DNA of 64,000 nucleotides from Archegozetes longisetosus (lineage: Eukaryota > Arthropoda > Arachnida > Sarcoptiformes > Trhypochthoniidae). A program made the translations under genes and the position numbers. Location of the stretch: contig JAEMBT020000004.1 in the NCBI GenBank assembly GCA_018873245.2, positions 372,001 through 436,000 of the forward strand, given 5' to 3'. Positions 10,070-21,598 of this stretch are shown one piece after another. Every line of letters begins with the position of its first letter. Within the stretch, counting starts at the first letter, position 1. The notes beneath the pieces are model-generated. The model made no database searches, was not told the DNA's origin, and worked only from the letters and a program-made list of their open reading frames with translations.

Positions 10070-12438
10070 ATGGATAAACAAAGAAAAATAAACTCGAGCT
10101 TCAAATTTTTGAAGTTTATGCTGATTATTTTTGCTTTACTTGTGACCATTGATTCAATCGTGCATTTGGTGAATGATATTAAAAACTTAAATAATGACAG
10201 TTCGACTATTTGCAGAACAATAATAATGGGTGTTCGTATTGTCACATCTGTTATGGCTATAACTATTGTGCTCAAAGAGTCAAAAATAAACACTAATCTA
10301 ATGTTATTGCTAGCATCAATCTACGCAGTATTCATGGCAATATTTATGTTTATTTCTCCAATTTATCTTGACTTTAGTCAAAACAATATTAGTTTGATCG
10401 CACATATCATTGCAACTTATTTATCACTAGCGGTCGCCTTCAAACTAATTGTTATAAAGCTTTCTGATGAAGAAGACAACGAATACAGTGATTCTTCGAT
10501 TCGTGATCTCACAAACGAAGATGTCAGTCAAAGGGATTCGAAATTAAGTTTTGGAAATGAGAAGTCTGTGTTTAAAAGACTATTCATTACCTTTGATAAT
10601 AATTTACTAGCTTTTGCAACATTACTAACAGTAATAATAGCAATATGTTTGGGATGTGTTCTCAAAGAACTAAGTCCTAACTGGAGTCCGAGAAGCATTG
10701 AATATGTGGCATTTTTTGGAGAAATATTTTTAAGAATTTTAAAAGCACTGGTTTTGCCGCTCATATTCTCCAGTATTGTTTTTGCGATGTCCAACATCGA
10801 GACTAGACTTTTGGGTAAAATAGGTGTCAGAGTTTTTCTCTATTATTCAGCGACTACTGTTTTGGCCACTGTCCTGAGTGTTACTCTTGTTCTGACAATA
10901 ACTCCGGGCTCGAGATCTGCAGTAATCAATGGATCAATCAATGAATCGAAAAGAAGTCAGACAACTACTGAAGATAATGCAATGGATCTGATCAGGTATT
11001 AGATTAGATCAGGATTAGACTAAATAATTAGATAAATTTCAAATTTAAATACAAGGCGAAAGCTATGATCGGTAAGTGACATGTCATAATAACTACTAGT
11101 ATTTAGTTGAACTGAATTTTCTAAAAAACTGATTTCATAATGAATTGAACTTTCAACAAACTACTTGTTTCATGCAATGGCTTAAGGGTTATAAATTAGA
11201 ACTTATATTGAAACTTGAATTCGCTCCTTATAGGAATCTATTCCCAGACAATCTGATAGAAGCATGTTTTCAGTCATATCAAACAGTTTTGATTCGACCA
11301 GAAAATGAGACTATTGCCAACACAACTAATATTGACGATTGGGATACAAAATCAATTCCTAGTTCGGGAGTCAATGTCCTGGGAATAGTCATGTTTTCTG
11401 TTGTTTTTGGAATAATTATTGGACAAATGAACGAATCAGACGCAAAAGTATTGAAAGATTTTTTCAGATCATTCGTCGGCGCAATTACGAGAATGACAGC
11501 AATAGTAATAGAGTTGACGCCACTGGCTGTATTATTTCTTGTCTTAACACAAGTGCTTTCAGTTGAAAATATTGTGCAACTCATAGAATCTGTGGGTTGG
11601 TATGCAATCACTGTTATTATTGGAGTACTGGTTCATGGTTTCATTGTTTTGCCATCAATTTATTTTATACTAACTCGTAATAACCCATATAAATTCTTGC
11701 TGGCCATGTCTGCGGCCATTATCACAGCATTTGGAACGTCATCCTCATCTGCAACAATGCCCGTAAGGCTTGTCTAAAGATATACTTTTAGAATTACATC
11801 AATACAAAAAATGCTATCTTTATATGTGTTACACTAATAAATCATTGTTTCACTTTTAGGTAACGATTCAATGTCTTGAAGAAAAAAATCGTATCGACAA
11901 GCGAATAGTTAGGTTTTCAATACCCCTCGGGTCGACCGTTAATATGGACGGCGCAGCTATTTATGAAGCGGTAGCCGCTATCTTCATAGCACAACATAGA
12001 GGTATTGAACTATCGTTTGTTCAGGTGCTAATAGTGGCCATTACTGCAACTGCTGTTAGTGTTGGAATTGCTGGTATTCCGCAGGTATTGCAATCGTTCC
12101 AATAAACTATGTGAGAATTTAATAAATTGTTTGGTTTTAGTCGATTAACATTTTAAAATCTAATTAAAAGGGTGGAGCCATTATGATTGTCATAGTATTG
12201 AATTCAGTCGGACTGCCAGTAGAAGATGCAGCTCTGGTCTGTTGCTGAAAAAACAACCAAATAAATGATGTTTTCACTTATTTTCTCTATCTTACAACTA
12301 CAGGTCTATGTGGTTGATTGGCTTTTGGACCGCTTCTGCACAGCACTCAATATAATTGGCGATTCATTTGGTGCTGGACTTGTCTACCACTACAGTAAAA
12401 ATGACTTACAAAGTCCTCAAATCTTCCATCTCTCTTAA
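10070..12438 (+). CDS. SLC1-family amino-acid transporter (ASCT-like site) with a four-helix N-terminal extension
   Basis: Five exons: 10070-10995, 11234-11762, 11860-12084, 12171-12236, 12304-12438. All have GT-AG borders and consistent phases, giving 626 aa. SLC1 proteins are sodium-coupled trimeric plasma-membrane carriers. The core starts near residue 172 ([20 protein letters not shown]). It has glycosylation sites NGS/NES (287, 291) in the TM3-TM4 loop, HP1 SSSSATMP (478-485), TM7 NMDG (513-516), HP2 GIAGIPQGG and TM8 [12 protein letters not shown]. Position 594 is Cys where glutamate carriers have Arg, as in ASCT-type proteins, so neutral substrates are inferred. Residues 1-131, in the same exon, hold four extra hydrophobic segments (about 13-34, 47-68, 76-98, 107-129) followed by an acidic linker; I do not recognise this domain. 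The exon 4 donor (GTCTGT) is weak. The convergent SLC36 gene lies 428 bp downstream. Confidence 0.9.
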
Positions 12439-12865
12439 TATCAAAATATTTGCACTTTTTGATCGAAACAAATTCAAATTAAAAGTTGTTCATCAAAGGT
12501 TACATTCAATCATTAGGATATTATTCAATTAATTTTTGTGGTTGTTGTCGACAAAAAGTTATTGAAAGTGCCTTTGAAATTTTTGACCAGCAAAAAAGAT
12601 TGCAAGTTATTTATTGTTTCATACAAATTTGTTTTGATGTAAAGAAAAGCCACCTTTAGCATATCCCTTAGGATAAATTTATCATAAATAAAACTACATA
12701 TAGGTATTAAATATGATATAATTCACTAATAAAATTAAAATATATTTTAAAACTTAAAACATTATTTGAAATTCACATCAGTTTTGACAGTAGTATGAAT
12801 TTTGTCTCACTCGTTCGAAAATCAGATTTTTTGAATGCTAGCACTATTTGAAAAGTTTTTTAGCA
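12439..12865. terminator. Shared 3' flank of two convergent genes
   Basis: This lies between the SLC1 stop and the SLC36 stop. A + strand AATAAA near 12685 could end SLC1 transcripts, and TTTATT near 12611 (AATAAA on the minus strand) could end SLC36 transcripts. The signals cross each other, so the 3' UTRs probably overlap by about 75 bp or more. This is inferred from hexamers only. Confidence 0.45.
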
Positions 12866-15800
12866 TCACAATAATAGGGTATCAGGGGAGTGGTCCAAGT
12901 CCTCTTTTGAGAAGGCATCTACAATATCTCTAATGCTATAGTAGGTTCCCGTAAAGAAACCTAAGAGTCCGAACAATACTATGAGGCAATTTGTTGAACA
13001 CATCCAAATGAAAGCTGGTCGACCTTTTGCTTTAATTAATTGAAACCATAAAAATGACTAAATTGTTTCTAAACTAAGTGATAATAGTTAAGATAAAATA
13101 TACTTCTTACTTTTATTCTGGTCCCAAAAGGTTAGTGTGTGCAATAGTGGAGGAAATATAATAGCAATGAAACTAAAGAGTAGGAAAAACCAATTTCTAA
13201 GCAAACTTGACACTCTGTATTGACTCAGATTCGAGTCAGATTATCAGAAATACTATTCAATATGACTCCTAAATCTGGTGATTACCTTAAAGCGACTGCT
13301 CCAACTAATGATATAATTAATTCCAGATTTGGTATCAAAGCCGCCAAAGCGACTGAAATAAAAGTTTAATTAATGCTCAATTGATTGAGTAATTTGCTGG
13401 ATTACGTACAAGTAGTCATCACCAAAAAAGCTCTAAATAAGTAGTCAGTGACGGCAACAGTTGAGTCCGAAGTTTTAGAGTCGCGTAATCTGTTTTCAAT
13501 GTGAGGCCAAAGCATTTGAATCGCACCGTAAAGCAGTATTGGATAAGTGAGTATGACTGCAAGGGCATACATCAGTTGCACGCAATCATATAAGACTTCT
13601 CTAGGTAATGATAGAGTGAGACTGGCCTCAACGCCATCGCCGTATTTGGCATAACCCAAAAATCCAATAGAAAAATAGAAAGCGGTCACTATTACTATTG
13701 CTATATTGAGTACACCTAAAGGTTTGCCATAGCTTTTGGGTTTTCCATTGTTTTGTATAATGGCATTGCCTGTTAAGTAGAAATTAAATCATATTTAACA
13801 CATCTTTAATGATAAAATTACTTAGAAAAAATGCTTCCTATGGATTAAATAAAGTAGAGAGAAGAGAAATAATCAAGTCAAAAGTATTAGATTTTCTGAT
13901 TGTCAGTGCTTAGAACTTTATTTTTGATCTATCAATTATGACAACAACTCATGAACAAAACAATAGATAATGCCACTGCCGCCTCTAGCATTTTCTAATT
14001 GAGGAGGCCAAATTTTGAATGTTCAAAACTTTCATAACCGTTCTTCAAATTTTCAACGACATGATTTTAAACTGTTATGATGCAATTCATAAAATTTTGA
14101 TCATTTAGATTAGGGATGCGCATCTTTGAAATTCTTCACACTCTCACCAGCCCGCACCCTCAGCAAAAACTGCGGATGACCCGCAAAACCCCGCAAATAC
14201 TCGCAATTAAAAATTATAGTTGATTGTTTTAAATTTGAATTATTTTTCATCTCGAATGAAAAGATGATTCATTTTCATTTTTTGTTGGCAATACATCTGT
14301 ACTACAATCAAATTATTTTTCATCATTCTCATTTATAATCTAAATATGATAATTTTTAAAATTTACGATTAAAAAATACTATAGTCTTGTATATCGATAT
14401 CATAGAATAATAGACAATAACTGTACAGATATAGTCTTGGTAAGCACAGTCTATCCCGGATAAAGCGACCCGCTTATAGCGAATACCCGGCTATCGTGAA
14501 AGAATCTAAGCGGACGCGTAGTATAAACAGTGCTTATTTATAGTGAACTCTTCTAAAGTTTGCAGAAAATCGCCAAAGACTTTTGCAAAAATCTCCAGAA
14601 ATATCGGTTTAGGATTGCACTTGTCATGAATTAATCTTATGGTTTAATCTGGTGTTTAAACCTTAATATAACGAATTACAATAAGCGTATTAAGTAGTAT
14701 ATATTCTGAATATTTGTTTCAGGGCTAATGTTTTCCATGGGAGCGTTTGTCGTGAAACCCGGTTATAATGAACACTTGTGCTTATGGTCACTGTATCTGA
14801 CGAGATAGCTTCACAACTTGTTAATTAAGAATTAATTCAGTTTAACTTTTAAATGTTAGTTTAGGTCAAGATAAATCAAATATAGAATGACTAGATGCCA
14901 ACTACTTAATTCAGTATAGAATTAATCTGTTTTATCATGACTTCTCAAGAAATTTCCATACTATAAATCCTTTAAGGTCAGCTTTCTGGCAAATGTTTGC
15001 GTCAATGTATCAGTCTTTGTGTTAAATATAATATAACAAATCTTAAAACAGAATAATTGTGTACTGAATTAAGCGCTTGGCATCCAATAGTTTAAATTTG
15101 ATTTGTTTTGACCTTAACTAAAGTTCAAAAGTTAAACGGAACTAATTTCTAATTAACAAGTTGTGAAGTTAGCTCGTGAGATACGGCTGTATGATTTTGT
15201 AAACTTTTTTTTGTAAAATTTGATTTCAAAATATACCAATACATATGAAAGTCATTGAAACAGTTTTCAATCACTGTAATATCTATTACAAAATTAGCTG
15301 TGAGTTTATTTGTTCTCTTCTAATAAGTATAGTAACAGGTTTTCTTTGAAAATTCGCTTAAGTCCCAACTATTGACACGCGTTTTCACTTCGAAATAATA
15401 ATCTCATTTGCTATAAATATGGATGCTAAATAGTTGTAAAATTCCATTAAAACTCAATGGAGGTTTCGAAGAAGAAAATTCCAAGCCCTCGATTGGTGTC
15501 AGTTTAGAACAATCGCATTTCAACCAGTCAGTTTTGCCGTAACAGGTCAAAATCAATTTTACAACCGGGTTTTTCATCTCTAAAACTAGAGCGTTCGTTC
15601 ATTGATTCGTATTTACCAAAACAAAATTCTAAATTTAATATTTAGGATTTTCACTTAATTACTACGTATCAGATATCAAATAATTGATATCATTTTTGCA
15701 GAAGGTACTTTGTAGAAGTGCAACTATGTATACAACAAACACTCAAACATTTTGAGTGTTTGCCGCGGGTCCTCTTCGACCATTGCCCGTAGGACGTCTT

Positions 15801-18800
15801 TGTCCACCACCATAGGTCGGCCATTTCTCGGGAGGTCTTCGAGGCTACGGTTACCCGATCGGAATCGACTTAACCACTCCTGGTACTGTCGAACGCTGAT
15901 TACTTGGTCGTAGGTCTCATTGATATTACTGCCGGCCATTATTGCATTTGATCCCAGATTGAATACATATAACATACACTGCCGCATACGCATCTTTTAG
16001 GCAATTTGTTCATTCATCTTATGCACACAAATGACAAAATTTTTTTTCGATAATATTAGGTTGTCCGGATCAAAAGTTGTATTACATTTTGGGCTATAAC
16101 CTTTAAAGTACTCATTATTTTTCAGTGCCATCTTGTAATTATTTAGTTGAATACTTATTAAATATAGAAAAAACATTGAATTTAATTTGAGTGAAAAAAT
16201 GAATCGTCCAGAGCTCCAGAAATCAGTTACTGACTATGAACAACGAGTTTTCATCAAATTCGGAGTCCTCCTCAACAGGACTGTAACGGACATCCATGAA
16301 GATCGATGGGAACGGGTCATTGAGAATGAGGGTGAATACCTTAACTAATCAGGAATGATGTACTAAAATTTCATTTGAATCTGTTCACTAATTTTTGAGA
16401 TATTAAAAAATAAAAAACAAGTTTTGATCCGGACAACCTAATAATTTAAACACAAATATATGTTCTTTCAAATGAGAAGTGGAAACGGTTTTTAAACAAT
16501 TGAAATCTATTCAAGTTTCACGTTAAAATTTCATTCCTGAAATACGCGGGAATTAAATGGAAATCCTATAGAAATTAACAGATTGAGACAAAAACATCAA
16601 TAGTCAACAGAAAATCGTAGGACTGAAAACTAATGATTAAATACTAAATCTTTATATTGATTTCCATTAATATTAAATATTGAACTCAGCTTCGAAATTT
16701 AAAAAATACAACCCTTAACTTATTAGTAGAGTTATAAGAAATATTTAACTATACTTTTTGAAAAGTTAAACAAAATACTTAGTTTTTATATTTAATAATT
16801 TGGCTTAACTCTCATTTACAGCACATCGTTGGTTGATAAACCTTCAGAATTTATTATATCCATAATGAAATATTTTTTGCTTAGAACATTAAGCGTGTAC
16901 TCGAAACTTAGTTTCTTAGGACTCGAGCTCTTTATAATGGATTTGAAGAATAGAAGGACTTTCTATAATGTAAACTGAAAATAGAAAAACAGAATTTAAT
17001 CTTTGGGCTAAAATGACTTTGTTGAAATGCCATTCTGCTGAACTGACTTCTGCGAAACTAACTCCTACCAGAAATTATACACGAAACCTCTATATTGTAA
17101 GTCAGTAAGAATACGATAGTCTACAAACGCCCAAATTAATAAATGTTAGCCTGTTAATCTCTTAATCTATCGGGATTCCTCTGAAATTTGACAAAAGTGA
17201 AAGCGTTTATTCTAGAAATTAAGCTTTTTATTACACTACACATTCAATTTGAATCTACTTAATATTTGAAAGTACAACGGAACCTCATTACAGGCAACTC
17301 TCTCCTGCTAGATGTAATGATTGCCTGTAACCTATACCCAATATAATTCTATATTCAGTTTAAGTTTAACTCAACTTAAGTTTAAGTTAACTAAAATCAA
17401 TCACAATTTAAATTGCTCTAGTATCTTTTGGTTAGAGACAGTTTTATCAATTAATTAGTTTGATATTTAAGCACCAACTAAACCATATATTGAAGAGTTG
17501 GAATATAGGCAAATGGCTATAGGTAACTTATTTCCTACGCACTGACCATTCATCTATAACCGGGTCAGACTGTATTTGAAATTGAAACAGTATTCGCCCA
17601 AAATTAAACTTTTGCAGTTATCAAAAACATTAATCGCTCAATGATGCAAAGCCAAAGTTATGCGTATGAACTAACAGTACTGTCTATAGCGAGGATTTGC
17701 CTATTATTCTGTTACTTATAACAAAAAAACTTCAGTACTATTAGAATAGTAAATCTAGCGGTGATTGACAACTAGACAATATAGTGAAAATTGCCTTTAC
17801 CGAGGTTGCCCATAATGAAGTAGCGCTGTACTTTTGTTCCAAAATTTAATTTATTTTATGTTTAGAAAATTGATTTTTTTCTGAGGTAAAATTGAGATAC
17901 AGAGTCTTTGAAATTTCGAAGTGATCCCCCCGCGGGTGCGCGCACAGACTCCTAGGTGAAAGTATGAAATGCACTCCTCTAATTCAAGTTATAAGAATCT
18001 GACTTTACGAAGAAATTTGAACTGTTTTGCATCACATTCTACTGAAGTTTCAATTAAGATATGTATAATGATACTCATATAGTACGATAGAGCGTGATTT
18101 GAGACAATACTTGTCATATACCATAGTTAAGCCCAAAATCTTATATTGCGTATGTGTGATTGAATGGAAATTTTGAACCTTATAAAGTTCATAAAATTAT
18201 TATGATTCAGAATTTTTGTCAAATAAATCAATTGGACAATCGAGGAATTAAGTAAATTTTCTTCGAACATTCACTTAAACGTTAGGAATTGCTTTCATTT
18301 GGATAGTAAAAATTTGCTTCGTTATATTTGTTATATTTTCATATACTTGTAATGCAAAATTAATCTATTTGAACTATCAAAAACTTCGCAAATAATCTAA
18401 ATTTCAGAATAAGAGGCAAGAGAAATTTTCTAAAATTTTTGAAGGAGCCCCTCTGTCTCCCTGTGGCTCTTTTAATAGCGCTGGCTCTGATAATAGAGTG
18501 CGTGTTTCCGTGGTAAGATGGCTATAAAAGTAACTCATTCAATGATAAGTGACGCAACTGATTAAAGTTAAATTACAACTAGTGTTAGACATCAGCTCAG
18601 CTCAGCTCAACTCAATAGGTAATAGTTCATAGAATTTATTAGAGTTTTCTATTCTTAAACGATTCATCCAAATAGAAATTTGATACTTTCAATGTAAAAT
18701 CTATAAGTGATATGCTGTATAGTCTAAAGACGTTTAGTTTAACTTAAATGTTTTGCAATAATAGCCCATAGAAGACGATTCTAAAACGTTTTAACTTTAA

Positions 18801-20147
18801 GATAGTGTTAAATATTCAATTATTTATTTCAGAAGACGCTTAGTGTATTTAAATTCAATGCTTAAGTACTCTAATTCGGAATAAATATTAGTTTAATGAT
18901 TTGCTATTTTAATTACCCATAATATTAGATAACAAGATATTGAAATCCAGACCATTTAAAACTTTTCGACTAAAATTCTTACTTTGCAACAAATTTCCAA
19001 TATTTCTAATAAATATTGAAATTTTTCGCGGAAAATTTTAACTTATCAATCAGATTAGATCAGTTCAGTTTATAGCTCAGCCCAGCTCAAGGCAGCTCAG
19101 CTCAAGCTCAGGGTAACTGAGCTGATGTCTATCACTAATTACAACTATAAAAGCATACAATAGGCATTATAGATGTGGAAAATAATATTCAAACAGATTT
19201 GCTTATGATTGATGAAAACTTAGATTTAAAACTTACAACTTTGATCACTTCAAACGAGAAAACAGTAGTACTGAAATATAGCGGCAATTTATCTCCAACT
19301 TCTTTTGTGTGACTCTTAATTGGAGGAATATCACTGACCAGATTGTAGACTATGATACCAAGTCCTGCCACTTGCAAAAGATTCGCGAATGTGGACGCGA
19401 TCGATAATTTTTTAATGCTTTTGATAAAACTTAACAAAACCATTACTGGGAACAAAATTAATAAATAATATTCTATCGACATCGAAGCAAATTCGGATTT
19501 TGTGACTCTAGTGAGAAACTAGAAAAATTACGATCAGATGAAAAATAGATACTAGAGATTTGAACGAATTCATTCTTACTATTTTGAGGTTATCAGCTAT
19601 GAATATGTTATATACAGAACAACTGCCCAGTTGTGAGCTGACCAAGAATGTCATAACAACATATTTAGCTATCTTTGAAAACTTTCGTAAACTTTGTGGT
19701 CCATTGGAGATTGCTTTTTCTGCTATCTGTAAAACAGAATATTCTGATTGAAAACTTCTACAAACAAAGCGGAAGAGTAGTTTTTAAGCTGACAAAACAT
19801 CGGATCCTATCTTGTTTTCACGTGATTATAACTTGCTATCAAATATGTTAAGCTTTTATTTGGGAACCACGTTTTCTTTCAAAAATTAAAGTGTTATTTT
19901 TTATATGAAAGAGTCTCACATCTTCATAATCCATAGGAGCGATGCATAGCTTGTCACACAAGTGTGCATTCACTCTAACCAACAAATGTATGCAGCCATT
20001 CATTATAAGACCGAAAATCGGTGTTGCAATTGATGAGACAATAATTCCTCCGTCAGAAAAGGCTTTAGGCATCGCTAAAATACCGGAACCGATGTATCCG
20101 TTCAACAAATGCATTAATGTCTGCATAAATGTCGTTTTGGGAGACAT
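12866..20147 (-). CDS. SLC36/PAT-type proton-coupled amino-acid transporter
   Basis: Minus-strand exons: 20147-19920, 19726-19580, 19518-19237, 13769-13410, 13352-13286, 13196-13111, 13029-12866. They give about 449 aa, the usual PAT length. The family (AAAP fold) exports small neutral amino acids from lysosomes or imports them at the plasma membrane with protons. Motifs: HLLNGYIGSGILAMP (TM1), MDYEDIAEKAISNGPQSLRK, FSKIAKYVV with QLGSCSVY, GFLGYAKYGDGVEASLTL, IPNLELIISLVGAVAL, IIFPPLLH and the C-terminal GTYYSIRDIVDAF. ATG 20147 is the first Met before TM1 and gives a very short N-terminus. Exon 3 ends in phase 0 (FEVIKV), but the exon at 13769 starts in phase 1, and the family VLPLE motif is absent. 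A micro-exon of 3n+1 bases is therefore probably hidden in the 5.5-kb intron. Confidence 0.88.
14100..14448. other. SLC36 intron segment with a possible hAT end
   Basis: At 14113 the string tagggatgcgcatc followed by GC-rich ccgca repeats resembles a hAT terminus with subterminal repeats. No matching second end was found, so this may be a truncated element. The rest of the segment is AT-rich. Confidence 0.3.
14451..14793. mobile_element. pogo/Tigger-type MITE in SLC36 intron
   Basis: The left end reads cagtctatcccggataaagc. The right end reads, on the minus strand, cagtgaccataagcac and then ataaccgggtttcacgac. Both ends show the CAGT...CCCGG.TAtA layout of pogo-like termini, and TA follows the right end. 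The left TA is not adjacent, so that border is uncertain. Confidence 0.5.
14797..15185. mobile_element. Palindromic MITE, family A, copy 1
   Basis: The arms are inverted: acgag.tagcttcacaacttgtt...taattaagaattaattcag on the left and its complement ending ctcgtgagata on the right, about 130 bp each. They include the shared gatgcca and tgacctt..aactaa blocks. A second copy lies at 43401-44093. No coding content. Confidence 0.8.
15724..16018 (-). pseudogene. mariner transposase N-terminal fragment
   Basis: Minus-strand translation gives RQCMLYVFNLGSNA, then SVRQYQEWLSRFRSGN, SLEDLPRNGRP and VEEDPRQTL. This is the paired helix-turn-helix region of mariner transposases, including the SLEDxPRxGRP linker. 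The frame is open for 90 aa and stops after PRQT, and no catalytic domain follows. It is a truncated relic in the SLC36 intron. A related fragment lies at 30183-30571. Confidence 0.8.
16056..16441 (+). mobile_element. mariner-derived MITE (internal deletion)
   Basis: Near-perfect inverted repeats (ttaggttgtccggatcaaaa at 16056 and its complement ending 16441) are flanked by TA on both sides (16054, 16442). A 49-codon frame (16201-16350) reads NRPELQKSVTDYEQRVFIKF...LNRTVTDIHED, a mariner N-terminus, fused to RWERVIENEGEYLN, a mariner C-terminus. The catalytic part is deleted. It is thus a direct internal-deletion derivative of a full mariner. Confidence 0.88.
17270..17571. mobile_element. Possible pogo-type MITE in SLC36 intron
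   Basis: The right end, read on the minus strand, is tacagtctgacccggttata, matching the ends at 14451 and 43134. The left end (acaacggaacctcattacag) fits less well. A second similar pair of ends lies at about 17679-17832. Between 16442 and 18579 I see otherwise only AT-rich intron. Confidence 0.4.
18580..19137. mobile_element. hAT MITE with 8-bp duplication in SLC36 intron
   Basis: There is a perfect 8-bp duplication attacaac (18572-18579 and 19138-19145). The terminal inverted repeats are tagtgttagacatcagctca and its complement (tgagctgatgtctatcacta), with one mismatch. Subterminal AGCTC repeats lie at both ends. The interior is AT-rich and non-coding. The perfect duplication suggests a fairly recent insertion. 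Confidence 0.9.
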
Positions 20148-21590
20148 TTTTAGGTAAAACAAGGTTAACAGAGAATTGATGCGACACTGAAAGTAATATT
20201 TTTAATGGTTTGATACTAGAACCTAACATGAAAATATCTGAGATGAATTAAGTTAAGAGAAGGTCAAAACTTAATAGTTTATATGATACTTTTATCTGAA
20301 GTTTAACTTCTGATGACTTTTATCATAGTTTTATAGTGCTATTTAGTGAATGCCTATAATTCTAGTGCATTATATGATTCATTTGAACCTGCAATCAATT
20401 TATTTTCTATCCTTCTTTAATATCTAAACTGCAGCGTATGAACTTGAACTGATCGAAATTGATAGTGAACCAAGTTTTATTTAACAAGCACAATTATAAG
20501 TTAATTCTCATAATCAATAATCAGGGCATTTCTCACAATCAAAGATGTTAGCCAGGATTGAGATTTATATTAATCAAACTTAAACTAGCCTTAAAAATCG
20601 TAGGATAATAAAATCTATCTGTTGTAGACACTACCCTTTTAAAGAATTAAAATTCCTATTTTGTTGTTTCTCTACGGAAATAATTACAAAATTTGAATTA
20701 AATGAACTTAAATAAATAGTAGTATTATAAAACAATTAGTCAAATTGAGGAAAGAGTGCTATAAAACTTTATATTAGCTATCACTGGAGATAGCTTTTGA
20801 TTTAATTAAATTATTTCATATACAATAAAAACTTACAACTCAAGTGTCTTCATAGATACCCATAAATGGTAACTTTAACAATGAATGTGGTCTCAAAACA
20901 TAAAATTAGTATGAAAAGTTTTCTTAGCGCCCTCTGCTTTAAATTTGATATTAAACATAACTTTTGTTTATTAATTTTATTGAGACAATTTTCTCAAGTT
21001 AAACAATGTTTTGAATGATTTTATTGAATAGAACTTATGCATCATATAAGACAACATTATTTTGACTTAGTTCTAACACTTAAGTTAAATACACTATATT
21101 TCTCAATTTTAGACAAAATCAGTATTCAAATCGATGCTTGTTTTAAATATAGGCTTAAATCTTAATCGCACCCTCAATCTAATCATTATATACTGTATAA
21201 ATGGATTTTTTAGATTAAAGTATTAAAATATAGTGAGGTCTTGTGAAAGAATTAGTGAATGGTTGAATGATCGAAGTACAGTAACCTTTCGGAAGTACGG
21301 AAAATAGATAGATTTTTAAAGCTAAGCTACTTCTAAGCCAACAGCGAATTTTCTCAAGTCCGTTCTTATTGTTCAAAACTTTTCATATTTATTCAGAAAG
21401 AGATGTGTCAGTTATTGCTTCATTTATGAGCAAATCATCAATAATTTTGATAATTTTTAATCTATTGTGATTTGTTTCAATCTAAAATGAAAGCTCAACA
21501 AATTAAATTAATAAATGAGAACTGTAAAAATTGATTAACTCTGAAAAAGTTATCAAAACGAATGCTCTATTGAGTGGAAACTGTGATTAG
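20148..21590. other. Intergenic upstream of SLC36
   Basis: AT-rich, with no gene or clear repeat seen. It presumably contains the SLC36 promoter on the minus strand close to 20150-20400. Confidence 0.4.
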
Positions 21591-21598
21591 CTAATAAC

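Noticed and set aside
14725-14760. Minus-strand LPMEN as the missing SLC36 micro-exon
   Set aside because: No AG precedes it within a reasonable distance, and it lies inside the pogo-type MITE terminus.
17930-17950. GC-rich patch gatccccccgcgggtgcgcg as a regulatory site
   Set aside because: Isolated in a long intron with no repeat or partner; nothing supports a function.
19560-19751. 63-codon + strand frame
   Set aside because: Shadow of SLC36 exon 2, which is on the minus strand with correct motifs and splice sites.
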